A stretch of 64,000 bases of DNA from Trema orientale (GCA_002914845.1 JXTC01000088.1:335461-399460); one strand, 5' to 3'; positions 22,578 through 34,900 are shown, numbered from the stretch's first letter. The notes: generated by a model not told the origin, from the sequence alone. Translations and numbers: made by a program.

Positions 22578-23386
22578 ATGGCGGCCTCCACCTCAAACCC
22601 TAACCCTCGCCCTCGGGTCTTCTTCGATATTGCGATTGGGCCCTCACCGGCCCCGGTCGGAAGGATCGTGATGGAGCTCTACGCCACGTGGTCCCTCTCA
22701 CCGCCGAGAACTTCCGTGCGCTCTGCACCGGCGAGAAGGGAACAGGAAGGAGCGGAAAGCCCTTACACTACAAGGGTACCGATTTCCACTGTTTGCTCCG
22801 GGGCTTGGGGATCATGGGCGGCATCACGGACGGCCTCTTCGGCGAGTCGATCTACCGTTATAGATTCAAGGACGAGAACTTCATCATGAAGCACATCGGC
22901 CCCGGCGTCCTCTGCATGGTGAATAGCGCCCGTAACACCAACCGATCTCAGTTCTTAATCTCTACTGTCAAAACAGATTGGCTTGATGGGCGCAATGTTG
23001 TGTTCGGTCATGTCGTCGAGGGCATGGACGTGGTCATGGCGATCGAAAGGCTCGGGGGTGTCAATGGTCGTCCCATCGGAACAGTGACGATCGCCGATTG
23101 TGGCCAGGTAGTGTGTGTTTTCTTTTCTTTTTTTTTTTTTGGTATATCTGTCGAACCAAGCTATCTTAAACTGAAACAGAAATTAATAAGTCCTTTTTCT
23201 GTAATCTGGTCCCTGGTTGCTCTCTTTATCTTAATTTGTTCAATTTGTTATGTGATTGTCGAGATAGTGAGAATTCTGCTTCCGATATTAGTCAAAATGT
23301 TTAGGTGTTCTCTTTGCAAACTGGGCTTGAGAAATATTGGATTCGATGAGGGCGATTGGTTCTTTTATTTTTTAAACAACATATAG
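22578..23386 (+). pseudogene. Cyclophilin (peptidyl-prolyl isomerase) pseudogene, frameshifted
   Basis: The reading resembles a plant cytosolic cyclophilin, a proline cis-trans isomerase: RVFFDIAIG...GRIVMELYA, then [63 protein letters not shown] and ADCGQ, ending at about 23107. One base is missing near 22686, where the usual GAC after the Ala codon is AC, which throws the first 36 codons out of frame with the rest. The catalytic segment FHRxIPxFMCQGGD is replaced by [13 protein letters not shown], so the key Arg, Phe, Met and Gln are lost. The active-site His of the KHVVFG motif is Asn. The domain is uninterrupted by introns and strikingly GC-rich against its surroundings. After CAG at 23105-23107 comes GTAGTG, which could be a donor; otherwise the frame runs into AT-rich sequence and stops at 23386. 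A sequencing error could explain the missing base but not the active-site changes. Confidence 0.85.
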
Positions 23387-23643
23387 AAATCACTTGGTCC
23401 ATAATCCATTTTGAAGCTCTTTTTAAAATGAAATGGAAGGATCCTTCACCAATCGGCCATCCCATCCCATGATCTTTTAAAACTCGATTTGTGTATGGGT
23501 ATTTTTCTTAGTCTTACCATACAATATTTTCTTTGTATGAAAACAACTGGACCGCTTTGTGCGTAATATACAAAAGCTTGGTTTTACATTTGTTTGTTTT
23601 ACCATTCCAAACCTCACTTATTCTTAAGTAGATGATATAGTCA

Positions 23644-25722
23644 CACTACTAGAAAAACCACATTTCACGTCACTTTATACGTGACGTCTATTATATACCA
23701 TATCGCCTACCAAAAGGACGTGTAGGTGATCGACGTCACTTTATAAGTAACGTGAAAATATATTCCAAGGGTCTTTTTCAATTTAAATTCATGAAAACAT
23801 ATTCCAAGAATTTTAATAAAACTCATTTATATTACAACAAAATTACAATTTTTATCGAACCGTATAGCAGACACCACCAGAACTATCTAAACCTATGTAC
23901 ATATAAAGTCCCAAAAGTTCCAACATTAAATACCCCCAGAAATGTAAAATAAGTTTCATTATTAAACTACTAATAATTAGGTATTGGAATCAATACGAAA
24001 CTACATTAACCTATGTTTATATGAAGTTCTAAAATCTATAATACAACTAAGGAAATATGGAGAACCTTGTCAGGTGAGATAATCCAAAAGTTCAGCAACC
24101 TATTCTTCACGAACTGCATTAAAAATACACATTTATCAAATCATAGTTATAGTTCCAGACCATAAAAAACTAAAAACTAATAATCCAAAAGCAACCCATT
24201 GTTATAGTCCCAGATCACAAAAAAAACTAAAAATACGCATCTTTCAAATCATAGGAACATTAGAAATGATAATTTAAAAATATTAAAGGTTATACAAAAT
24301 ATATAAAAATCACCAAATGATCAATCCAATTTTCAACTGCAACAAACAAAAAATAACGTATATTTAATATTTTTTATTTTTCTTTTACATTTAAAAATAC
24401 GAAAAATTCTAAAATGTCAATTGTAAAAAATAAAAAAAATCTAAACATAAAATGAAACTTAAAATTTGACATGTTAAAAATACACATATATATATGCTGT
24501 GAAATGGACTTAAAATTTAAAATATAAAAAGCAAAAATGAAAAATCAGTTTTAATTTACAACAACAAATTTTTCACATCCTATTCAAATATACAACAACA
24601 ACAACAATATACAACAATAAATTTTTCACATCATAGAGAAAAAAATTCAAAATATCCTAATTCTTAGATCTGAACTAAAAGAACTAACATTTTATAAAAA
24701 TATTCGGTTTAAATCAAATTCCATGGCTACATTATACAAAATCTAGTGAAAAAATTGAATCTTTTAAGTTTAAAGTACCTTAAATCACCGGAATCTATAA
24801 TGGAAACGGGGAGAGGCGCGGCGGTTGCTGTAGCAAAAAGAAGGAGAAACTACTCTCCTTCGAAATGGGATCTGCATAAGAACCCTAACAAAAAACAAAT
24901 AAAAAAATTCTCAAATCTTAAATCTAAACTAAAAGATCTAATATTTTGTAAAACTATTCGGTTTAAATAATATTCTATGGCTACATTATACAAAATCTAG
25001 TAAAAAAATTGAATATTTTAAGCTTAAAGGACCTTAAATCGTCGGAATCTATGGTGGAAATAGGGATGGGCGTGGCGGTTGCTGTATAGTGGAGGACTCC
25101 TTCAAAATGGGATCTGCATAAATAAGAACCCTAACAAAAAATAAAATAAAACACTATACGATGTCATACCGTGGGCGACGTCATTAATTCCCTTTTCACG
25201 TCGCTTTGGTAAACTTATCTAAAAATAAAATAAATAAAAAATGAAAATAAAAATTATATAAAATGAATAAAATTAAACAATTAAAAAAATATATATCACG
25301 TCACTTATAAAGTGACGTTGTAGGTCTACGACGTCACTTTTTAAGTGATGTCATAGACATACGAGGTTACTTTATAAGTAACGTGATAAACTTATTTAAA
25401 ATAAATAAATAAAAAATAAAAGCTAAACTTATAAAAAACAGAAAAAATTAAAAAATTAAAAAAATATATACGACGTTGAGTAAAAAGTGACGTCGTATTA
25501 TAATTTTCAACATCACATTTTATATGACGTGATATATCTATTACGTTGCTTTTCCAACGACGTGTACCTTTTTACCTCGATACTTAAAACGTGACGTAAA
25601 AGTCAGAGTGCTCTACTACATCGCGTTTTCCGTGATATTATAGGCTACATTTTTTCCACGTCGCACGATTTCTCAAAGCGACGTGGAATATGGTGACGTC
25701 ATAACCCCTTTTTGTAGTAGTG
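23644..25722. mobile_element. Non-autonomous CACTA (En/Spm-type) transposon
   Basis: The ends are CACTACTAGAAAAACC on the left and TTTTTGTAGTAGTG on the right, inverted repeats with the CACTA terminus. The 3-bp target duplication TCA is exact (23641-23643 and 25723-25725). Both subterminal zones are filled with short palindromic repeats around ACGTCAC/GTGACGT, most densely at 25140-25715, as expected of transposase-binding repeats. The interior encodes no transposase. It has two diverged direct copies of a 220-245-bp block (about 24675-24897 and 24925-25143), each with GGAATCTAT, GGCGGTTGCTGTA and GGGATCTGCATAA. It inserted just downstream of the cyclophilin pseudogene. Confidence 0.92.
25140..25715. 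repeat. Subterminal palindromic ACGTCACTT/AAGTGACGT repeats of the CACTA element
   Basis: About a dozen imperfect palindromes follow one another every 40-60 bp, for example CACGTCACTTATAAAGTGACG near 25297 (shortened here), GACGTCACTTTTTAAGTGATG near 25330 and GGTTACTTTATAAGTAACG near 25363. Others centre on GACGTCGTAT, ACGACGTG and GCGACGTGG. A few similar units sit at the left end (23668-23760). The shared core TGACGT is also the core of plant bZIP binding sites, which is a resemblance only. Confidence 0.8.
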
Positions 25723-25725
25723 TCA

Positions 25726-26579
25726 TGCTCATCATCATGGAATTCATGTATATATATTGATAGTTTCTCAAGCAGGGATTCATGCATGATAGTCTTGCTC
25801 AGATCTTGGGATTCATGTATAGATGAATTTTACTGCTTTTTTGAGAGATCATGACCATTTCCATATTATAAGTTATTTGGAAAACTAACTTAGGATAACT
25901 TGGACTAATGGGTATCTTTTGTGGGTTTGGATACTTGAATCTTAGTTCCTACATGACCCGATCAACAGATTGGTAGACTTGAATCATAGTTCTACTATAT
26001 GAACTTTAGATTCCAAAAGCTCATCAATGCTCCTTTACCCAGCCAATGGATAGATCATAGAAGGGCAAAGTGGAAACTAGGCTACCAACTGATCGTTTAA
26101 AATAACTACCGGATTGTTCAATTTATTTAAAAGTGCCAATTTTTCTGTTTGCTACAGTAGGAGGATGTGAGTGTTATGCGGAGGAATTTAGGTTTGGGTT
26201 TTTATTTTTTTATTATTTTTTTTATTTTTTTTTTTCGATAAGGCGTGGGTTTTATATGTTTGGTACTTGGTAGAGAGGAAAAGGAAATAAGTGGTATGAG
26301 GAAAAATTGAAGAGAAATGAGTTATGTTGTTTGGGTGGTGGAAAAAGTGGAGGGAAAAGAAAATGGAGTGGAAAAAATTGAGGGTGGGGTCACTATTTTC
26401 TAATCTCAAATTTGGAGAGAAAATGGGAGATACCTTTTACTATTTGCAATGAATAGAAAGATGCGAATTTGACATTGAATTTAAAATAAAATAATATATT
26501 TAAAATGTGTAGTGTTTCACAAAATTATTATGTTCTTTCCCTCGAGTTAGCGTTTTTCTTTCTTCACTCCTATTTTTAG
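25726..26579. other. Intergenic DNA, nothing firm
   Basis: AT-rich sequence with a GA-rich part at 26260-26400. A 73-codon minus-strand frame there is low-complexity. No gene is supported. Confidence 0.5.
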
Positions 26580-26878
26580 AAAAATTTAGGTAGATGGCCA
26601 ATATTTTAAATTTGATTAAGTAGATATCTCATTTTTTAAATTTTATAGCTAAATGTCCATGTACATATATTTTTAAACTTGGTAGATAAACATATCTAAC
26701 AATTTAAGTTACTGTGCTGAAATAGACTAGGTATATACTTTTTTATACTTGGTATATAAAGTTTTATATTTGGTATATAAGCATATATAACGGACATTTT
26801 ACTATAACATTTGACAAAAAGATATTTATTTAAATTGGACCCAAAATTTGGTCATATTTCTATATGGCCCTATTTTTT
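26580..26878. mobile_element. Probable MITE with imperfect inverted arms
   Basis: The left arm (AAAATTTAGGTAGATGGCC onward) and the reverse complement of the right arm (ATAGGGCCATATAGAAATATG onward, shortened) run in parallel for about 80 bp with many mismatches, including TAGCTAAATGTCC against TAGTAAAATGTCC. No clear target duplication was found, so the family is not assigned. Confidence 0.45.
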
Positions 26879-27544
26879 ATCCCAATTTTTTTCTTTTCTT
26901 TTTTTTTTCCCTAGATATTTTTATATTGACTAGTTTGAGTTTTGGCAATTGGCTGGTTGAATACTTTTGATTAATTACTTGAATAATATTTTAGTCAATT
27001 GATTTACTAGTTGGGTTTTAAAATCATAACATAGATCATGTTGGTAAAAATTGTTATATTTTGAATGTATTTAATTGCTATAAAAATTTGAAGTTTAGTT
27101 ATTTTTGTTTTCGCTTATTCAAAATTTTTTTTGTTTTTTGTTTTTTTTGTTTTTTTGTTTTTTTTGTTTTCTGAGGTTGAATGGCTGAATATTTAAAAAC
27201 AGCTGCCTATTAGTATATTATGGACTAACATAACGGTAGCGGAAGGTTGATCCCTTCTCTACGGAATAATGGATTGGCCGAACTATAAATCCATATATTC
27301 TTCCTGTTAAAATTGAAATTCGAAAATAACCTTTCGCCTTTACAAAATTACAGTGTGTTGTTGCCTTCAATAGCTGTGTGCAAAATAAATTTACAATAAT
27401 GTTGTATTGTTTAATGGTAGTATCACATTTGGTAAATTATTGATTAATATACAAAATTATTGTGTTATTTGAAAGCATGACATAGCATTTGGTAAACTAT
27501 GAATTTTGTGTGTTCTAAAATGATATATTAGATAATTTGTATTA

Positions 27545-27914
27545 GAGATAACCACAAAAAAATGCCTTGAAGTTTGGGTGTTTTGCAATTTAAATACTGA
27601 AATTTTGGACCCTGTAAAATAATACTCTGAGATTAAGAATTTCTGAAAATTAATACCCTAAGTTGACTTTTTTGAATAATTTTAACTGATAAAATACAAT
27701 AATATCCTCAAAATTAAGATGAATAATATGGATTAATCTAGTTTTAATGAAGGATATTATTATTTTTTCGTTCCTAAAATTGGTCAAAAAATCTGTTCAG
27801 GATATTAATTTTCAGAAATTCTTAATCTCAGGGTATTATTTTGCAGAGTCCAAAGTTCAGGGTTTAAATTGCATAACACCCAAATTTCAGGGTATTTTTT
27901 TTTGTAGTTATGCC
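27545..27914. mobile_element. Mutator-like MITE with exact 9-bp target duplication
   Basis: Arms of about 115 bp are inverted copies: on the left ATAACCACAAAAAAATGCC, TTTGGGTGTTTTGCAATTTA and GAGATTAAGAATTTCTGA; on the right the complements of ATAACTAC and GGGTGTTATGCAATTTAAAC and the same AAGAATTTCTGA core. The flanks are TTTGTATTA at 27536-27544 and 27915-27923, an exact 9-bp duplication typical of Mutator-like insertion. There is no coding sequence. Confidence 0.88.
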
Positions 27915-28009
27915 TTTGTATTATGACAACAGATAAGCTTTAAAAAGTAATCCTTATCCTGAATCTCTTTCTCTCTTTCAGAAATTCTTAATCTCAGGGT
28001 ATTATTTTA

Positions 28010-28156
28010 TCTCTCTCTTTCAGAAATTCTTAAAGGATATTATTTTGCAGAGTCCAAAATTCAGAGTTTAAATTGCATAACACCCAAATTTCAGGGTATT
28101 TTTTTTTTTATAGTTATGACAACAGATCAGTTTTAAAAAGTAACCTTTATCCTGAA

Positions 28157-28165
<9 letters not shown>
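28010..28165. repeat. Second copy of the MITE right arm and its flank
   Basis: The right arm of the 27545-27914 element plus about 60 bp of downstream flank (ATGACAACAGAT, AAAAAGTAA, TTATCCTGAATCTCT) is repeated here after CTCTTTCAGAAATTC. The copy lacks the left arm and so arose by local tandem duplication rather than by transposition. A CT microsatellite (about 28157-28205) follows. Confidence 0.85.
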
Positions 28166-28189
<24 letters not shown>

Positions 28190-28205
28190 TTCTTTCTCTA
28201 ATCTC
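28157..28205. repeat. CT-rich microsatellite
   Basis: Mostly uninterrupted TCTCTC units with a few TTTCTC interruptions, adjoining the duplicated MITE arm. Confidence 0.9.
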
Positions 28206-28556
28206 TTTTAAAGGCTAAAAGTAGAATCTATAAGTAATCCCAAATGAGACTTCAGTGCCAGTACTCTGACTTCGCCACCATTGATTACTGTTTCCTTGGG
28301 ATCATTTTGGCAATTGAAGTAGGTTTTCCCCTAACATCTTGCTTGTTGCTCACAAAGTGATTGTAGGTTCACTATATTTGTATGAATCGAATTTTCTAGA
28401 TTCGTACGTACTATTGATCGATATTTATGCAAAGATTCAAGAGCGCTTAGCAAAACGGTCGAATTTTGGATTTTTTTTAAATAAGGCTGTATTCCAAATT
28501 CTGTAGTCAAATAGTCAGTATATAAAAGTTGATATTCTCATATATAAAATAAAGCT

Positions 28557-28650
28557 AGTTGCTCAGTGGGTGGGGTGGGCTAAGGTGAGAATTGAGTATT
28601 AGGTTGAGAGTTCAACTTTCAGGGTGCTTGAGTTATTTTTTTTTTCTTTG
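28557..28650 (+). mobile_element. Possible tRNA-derived SINE fragment
   Basis: AGTTGCTCAGTGGGTGGGG resembles an A box and GAGAGTTCAACTTTC a B box about 45 bp later, followed by a T-run as in many plant SINE tails. No target duplication was found, so this is tentative. Confidence 0.35.
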
Positions 28651-29770
28651 TAATAAGTGGATATCATTAGTTAAATCTCTTTTTTTTTTTTTAAATAAAG
28701 TTAGCATTGGTGGATTTATATATTTGTAAAAATTGGTAAGTTGTGAAGGATAAATCTACAAAGGGATAGTATCACTTTTGACACTTTGTTTAATTTATAG
28801 CTTGTATTTTGGTTATTATCAATATTGATCATTAGATTTAAAATTTGTTGCAAATTTATACCCTAACACCAATTTAGAGTAGTTAATTTACTAAGATAAT
28901 TTAATAAACTTTTTCTTGGATTAGTTTTAATACAATTTATTTTTAATTTTTTAAACGGCATCTTGGTAAATTACCTATTCTAAATTAGTATAAGGTATAA
29001 ATTTGTGTCATATTTCAAATCTAAAGGTCAATATTAATAATAACTAAAACACAAGATATAATTTGAACAAACTGTCAAAATACAATGTATAAAAATGTTA
29101 ATATCCCATCTACAAATGAACTTTTAATGTATCCATCACCAACCGTGGGCATTGAGTCCCTTTAGACAAGAAGGAATGGTGTTTGGTGCCGTGCTTTATA
29201 AAAGTTGCCTACAAAATCAAATCTGAACGTAGTGCTAAAGCTTTTATAAGAGTGATCATTCGATACATTATATGAATAAAAAATATAATTGTGTAAGACC
29301 AATATCTGTATAAAAAGAGGTTGAATGAGAATTGCCATATGGAGGTGTAGAGAATTGTATGCATAACTCTTGGTTCCGTGGCTAAATGAAGTATTATGCT
29401 TTTATAGAATAGAGGGTTAACCATGCATGAGAAATCCTAATAAATCTCAATTAATTAAATAATATGATAAATGTTAAACTTTGGGTGGTCAATTATTCGT
29501 AATACATACTGGCTCGATTCTGTTTAATTATTAAAAAAAAATACAGAAATTATAGGTCTCAGTCGATTTTTCCTATAAGATAGCTCCATTGATACCTATG
29601 CATAAGTTAAAAAAAAATAAAAATACTGCCCATATATATATATAATATAGGTGCTTTATCGTAATTTCCCAATCCCTTTCTCAAATCAATAAAATACATC
29701 GAGCTCATCAATATCTCGCCGTTCTCTCAACTTTTTTTATCACAAATCTTCATGTCTTTTTATTTTCCTC
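28651..29770. other. Intergenic DNA upstream of the cystatin-like gene
   Basis: No gene or clear element. A TA-rich run at about 29632-29648, 125 bp upstream of the start codon at 29774, could serve as the TATA region of that gene. A CT-rich part at 29700-29735 fits a plant leader. Confidence 0.4.
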
Positions 29771-29773
29771 TCC

Positions 29774-31177
29774 ATGCAGCCTCCGCCTCTTCCTCCGCCG
29801 GCTAAGCTGCATAATGACAAGGTATTTATTTTATATATACACATTTTTATGGGATTTCTACGGTGCTTTCCCTAGTGTATCATTGACTTGCGTTGCTTTA
29901 TTCTGTGTTTGCTTATGAACAAGGATCCTGATTATGATTCTGATGAAGAACTTGCGGAGGAGATGGGTTTATACTTTTATTCCTCGTTATTGTTAATGGT
30001 ATTATTTTCTTAATACTTAATGTTAACCTTCTTTTTTGTCATCTTATTTTGTTCGTACATCCTTTGTCTTTATGTAGAGAGACTCCTTGAAGATGACATT
30101 GATTCTAAGCGAGTTTGTGCTACTGAGGTAATTATATATTTGAATCAAATTAGAAGATGAGTGCAGATGTATTATTTGTAAATGAATATAGAAACTTTAC
30201 ACGCGATTAATTAAGTTAAAAGTTAATATGTTGTTTAGGATATGTGCAACAACATAGAACGATAGTTATGCATATATGAATAAGAGGACAGAACGCTTTA
30301 ATTTCATTATCGGTGGACCAAATAGCCAATTTTGTTTATGGTTGAGGGATAGATATATAGGGGAGGGAGTAAAAGGCCAGACGCAGATTGATTCATTCTC
30401 ATCACTTTTTAGATTTCTCATTCTAAGCTAACTATTCTTTTTCATGAGTAATTTCTCACTAGATTTTTATCCTTAGTACTTCTGTTCTTTATGAGAATAT
30501 CACTTGTAGTGTAGAAAAAGAATTCACCAATTTTAGGTCCATTAGACACTATTATTATTTTCATTTGTTCAATGCCATTGCCCCTTGATACTCTTCTCCT
30601 TGTTAAAACGTTCAGTTATGTTTCAATTTGATGTTCCCAAAATGTTATGTCTTTATTTTAATCCTCCTTTAATTTTATTTATGAATCAGGGGTTTTATGT
30701 TGGAGAGTCAAATTATCCGGGATTTGAGTTCACTCTTGAGGCACTTGGTATAGATGGCACCGATAGTCCTTGGGCACAACTTGCTGTGGTATTTGCACTT
30801 GAGGACCTGAGAAAAACCAAAGTAAGTTGATTGTATTGTTCAGTAGAAAATGCATTAAATAGCTTTGTGATTCTAATTATTGATTTGTACTTTACGATTT
30901 AAATTGGTTTCAGGGAGATAATGATCTTCGTTGTGTAGATTTTATAAGAGTCAACTCGCAGCCTGCAGGACCGGCCGTACTATATTTCTTGACTTTCCAA
31001 GCTTCAAATGAACGCTTCTATGAAGCGAAGGTTTTGGTTGGACCTAATGCTATCCGTGGCGAAGATATGGAGGACAAAGTGGTCTATTTCGTTAGGCTTG
31101 CGCGACACTATCCTACACCCAATTACCCTAAATGGTACAAGGATCTTCTACGAACCCAGAAGGAACATGATGAATGA
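29774..31177 (+). CDS. Small cystatin-like-domain protein (178 aa, 5 exons)
   Basis: Exons joined at GT-AG sites with continuous phase: 29774-29821, 29924-29966, 30078-30127, 30690-30821 and 30914-31177 (537 nt with stop). The first 16 residues are Pro-rich (MQPPPLPPPAKLHNDK), then comes an acidic stretch (DPDYDSDEELAEEM, residues 17-30). Residues 48-178 resemble the cystatin/monellin fold: SPWAQLAVVFALEDLRK recalls the LARFAV helix of phytocystatins, and QPAGPAVLYFLTFQA followed by YEAKVLV recalls the QxVxG loop and the central strand with YEAKVW. The loop is QPAG, shorter than QxVxG, so protease inhibition is doubtful; related plant cystatin-like families have no known inhibitor role. There is no signal peptide, so a cytosolic or nuclear protein is inferred. 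I chose the ATG at 29774 because the upstream one (29752) meets a stop after 17 codons. Its 3' flank is repeated downstream together with hAT elements. Confidence 0.75.
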
Positions 31178-31194
31178 GGACACGGCTCAACAAG

Positions 31195-31944
31195 TTGGAT
31201 AAGGTCCTTGGTACAAAATATTTTTGAACATTAGAGGAAGAACATGTGGATGTTCTCTTAATGTCTATTAAACATGCAAAGCGTATTTATAGCATTATTT
31301 TTAATTCATACGAGTTATTAATTAAAAAATCAATATTCATATGTGACTGTTTGTATACTGTCCTGTTTTAGTTATGTGCAAGTTTAGATATTGGGGTATT
31401 AGACTAATTTAGTTTCTGATTTGTCAATTTTTTAAGAAGCTTCTCACAAGAGAATACTCTCAAGAAATTGACATATGCCACTATTTGCGGCGGGTTGTAG
31501 TCACCGCATGGCTGTGTACAGATATTTCAACAAAGAGTAAATACATTTTATTTGTGTCGTCGCCCAACAGAAATATATGTAAAGATTTATAGTTATTTTT
31601 CTTATTAGCTGAGTCTACTCTGGTTTTATATTAATCAACGACTTGTCACGCCAAAAAACTTTAAAAAGAAAAGAAAACTTTCTTTCTCTCCTTTTTTTTT
31701 CTTTTTTTTTTTTTTTTTGGCCATTTAGTTACCATCTCATGATAAAACTGGGTTTGATTCTTTAATAGGCCAAACATTGGCCTAAGTCCTCGGGTTTATG
31801 GACTATCCAGCATGTTAAGCTTTTAAACCTTTCGATTCGTAGCAATTTAGTCTCAGCATGTTAAAGCTCTTAAATTTTTCAATTTGTAACAATTTGGTCT
31901 ATGAACTGTTTAAATTGTAATTTATTGTTAAATTTTTGTAAAGT
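31195..31944. repeat. 3' flank of the cystatin-like gene, copy A of the repeated unit
   Basis: Starting about 18 bp after the stop codon, the sequence GTCCTTGGTACAAAATATTT and then TTTTTGAACATTAGAGGAAG, ATGTCTATTAAACATGCAAAG and TATACTGTCCTGTTTTAGTTA recur at about 35723, 38405 and 39905. Copy A lacks a stretch of about 90 bp (GGAAAGAGAGGATTATTACG) present in the others, and has about 290 bp (31430-31725) that they lack. Its end (31770-31940) is a decayed arm of a widespread AATTTGGTCC-type repeat. Confidence 0.85.
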
Positions 31945-34900
31945 CAAAATGAGCCAGCCCGTGGCCTATTACTGTGGCTCATGGGCCAGTCCAGCCCAAC
32001 CTGTTCAAGCATAGCTCATAGGATTGGGTTGGGCCTATCACATTCGGCTCATCTGGCTAGCCTGAACCTTTTTTTTTTTTTTTTTTGGGTCACAGGTGCC
32101 CAATGACTATAACAGCAGTAGGGCCCCAAATTCAAAGGGACTGATGCCTAGCATCGCCATTGGTCAGTCTTTAATTTTTTTTTTAATTTAAAAAAATAAT
32201 TAAAAAAATCCTAAAATTATACCCTATAAATACTCTATACCCTCTCTCATTCTTCACACAAACAACTCTTTTAATCTCTTTATTCTCTCATTTCTCTAAT
32301 CAGTTTACATTTTCTCTAATTAATTATATAATCTAATTACTATTTAATATTAATAATTACAAAATTATAATTTATAGTTATATTCTCTATCTCTATTTTT
32401 AAGTTCCAGTTCTTCCAAGTTCAAACATCTAACTAAAAATCTAAGTCCCAAGTTTACTCAATTATCAATTCAAGGTAATTTTAGTTCTTCAATTTTTTAA
32501 TGTTTCATTTATCACACTTATCTTTTTAATATCAATTAGTTTGTCAATATGTTTAATGTTAATTATCATTCTAATTAAAATTCATTAATATAGTAATATG
32601 CTAATTATCATTCTAATTGAAATTAGTTAATTTAGATATATATTTAATATTAAATTGTTAATTATAATTTTAATTAAAATTAATTAATGTAGTAATATAT
32701 TAATTATCATTCTAATCAAAATTAGTTAATGTAGTGATATGTTAATTGTCATTCTAATTAAAATTAGTTAATGTAGTAATATGTTAATTATCATTCTAAT
32801 TAAAATTAGTTCATGTAGTGATATATTAATTATGATTCTAATTAAAGTTAGTTAATATAGTAATATATTAATTATCATCCTAATTAAAATTAGTTAATGT
32901 AGTAATATGTTAATTATCATTCTAATTAAAATTAGTTAATGTACTAATTTGTTAATTATCACCTAATTAAAATTCATTAATGTAGTAATATATTAATTAT
33001 CATTCTAATTAAAATTAGTCAATATGGTAATATGTTAATTATTATTACAATTAAAATTAGTTAATTTTTTTTGTAAACAATTAAAATTAGTTAATTTAGT
33101 AATATGTTTAATGTTAAATTGATTATTATCATTCTAATTAAAATTAGTTATTAATGTATGATATGGTTATGTCAAAGAATTTCCATATTGATTTGGAGAT
33201 GGATGCTAATGAGGAAGAAGAACAAATTCGCTTAGTGGAAAAGGTAACCAAGTCTCCGAAATGCAAAGTAATCCACATGTGAGTGGAAGTCATTCCCAAT
33301 TTTAAGATAGTTGTTCTCCTAGTATAAGCACGACCTCAAAATCAAAACGTGTGAGGACAATTTCTGATATATGAGACCACTTCGATATAGAATACCAAGA
33401 TGACGGCAATAACAACAAAACAAAAATGACGAAGTGCAAATATTGTAAGAAGCTATGCACCACTAAAACATCTAGCGGTATTACCCACTTCAAAAGACAA
33501 AATGACAAATGCTTTCTCATATATCAAGGTCCTCAAGGAGGTATGCAACCCACTCAATGAACACTTCAATGCAACAAGAATTGTTCAGTAAGTAATTAGA
33601 ACTATGATCCTATAGTAGCTAAAGAGTCATTAGCACATTTTATTGCTTCAAAGGATTTGCCATTAGATATTGGTGAGTACGATAAATATGAAGAACAAAT
33701 TAGACAATCATATTATCCAAACTTCAAAAAGATTTCTAGGAATACTAATAGATTTGATTTGCTTAAAGTTTATAAAAATATGCACATATAACTAATATTT
33801 GAAATGCTAGCATTAAACTTTTGCATTACATTGACATCTGATATTTTGGGTACTAATTTTAAACAAGATTATATAAGTATAGTTGTACATTATTGTAATG
33901 AAAAATAATATTGCAAAAAAGAATAATTGGTTTTAAAGTCGTTGATCGAAGGCATATTGCTGAAATTATTAATAAAAAACTTTTAAGTATTATAGAATAA
34001 TATGGCATAGGAAACTGCATTATTTCTATCACTTTCGATAATGCTACCTCCAATATAAAGGCCATACGATTACTTAGACAATCGGTAAGTTCATACACGG
34101 GAGGATTTTTACTACATCAATATTGTGCATGTCATATCATCAATCTCATTGGCAAATCATGTATGGATATATTATCTATATACATTGCAAATGTTCGAAA
34201 TACTATTGCTTACTTTCATACTTCTAATCGTCATATTGTCAAATTTAAAAAATATTGCAAAGCCGAATGACTAAAGCCAAGAAAATTTCAACTTGACATG
34301 CCTATAAGGTAAAATTCTACTTATTTGATGTTAAAAAATGCAATGGGGTATAAAAATGCTATTACTGTGTTTTACAATTCAAAAATAGGTACGCTAAATT
34401 TGAAAGTTTAGGATTGGTTTATTTGTAAAAATTTGTACAATTTTTAGAAGTTTTTTATGATGCTAACGTTATTTTATCTAGAATTTATTATCCTACTCTT
34501 ACAATTATTTTACATCGCTTTTTATTGCCAAAATATTTTCTAAAGAAAGATATGACCCTATATTTAGACCCATGATAATTGCAATGCAAGAAGTTTACTT
34601 GAAATATTAGTTAGAAATTCTTTTATTATTTTTTTTACTTTTATTTTAAGTCCTAAAATTAAATTAAATGGTCTTTCTACTATTATTAGTAACAGTGGTA
34701 ATGCTTAAGAGTTAGATTTTACACTGGAATATATTAATGCTTGTGACAAGTTTTTTGAACTGTTTAGTATGTATGAGGCTAAGTTTGGCAGCGCACCTAG
34801 GAGTCAACAAGAAACTCTACAACAAACCCAAGATCGATCAAAGAAGAAGTCTATTTAGAGCTATATTTATGAGCATGGTTCATTAGCATTACATCATCAA

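Noticed and set aside
22688-23386. Reading the cyclophilin copy as an intact 232-residue gene
   Set aside because: The frame has no ATG start, lacks the true N terminus and ends in a long hydrophobic AT-rich tail after the natural C terminus; it is the second half of a frameshifted pseudogene.
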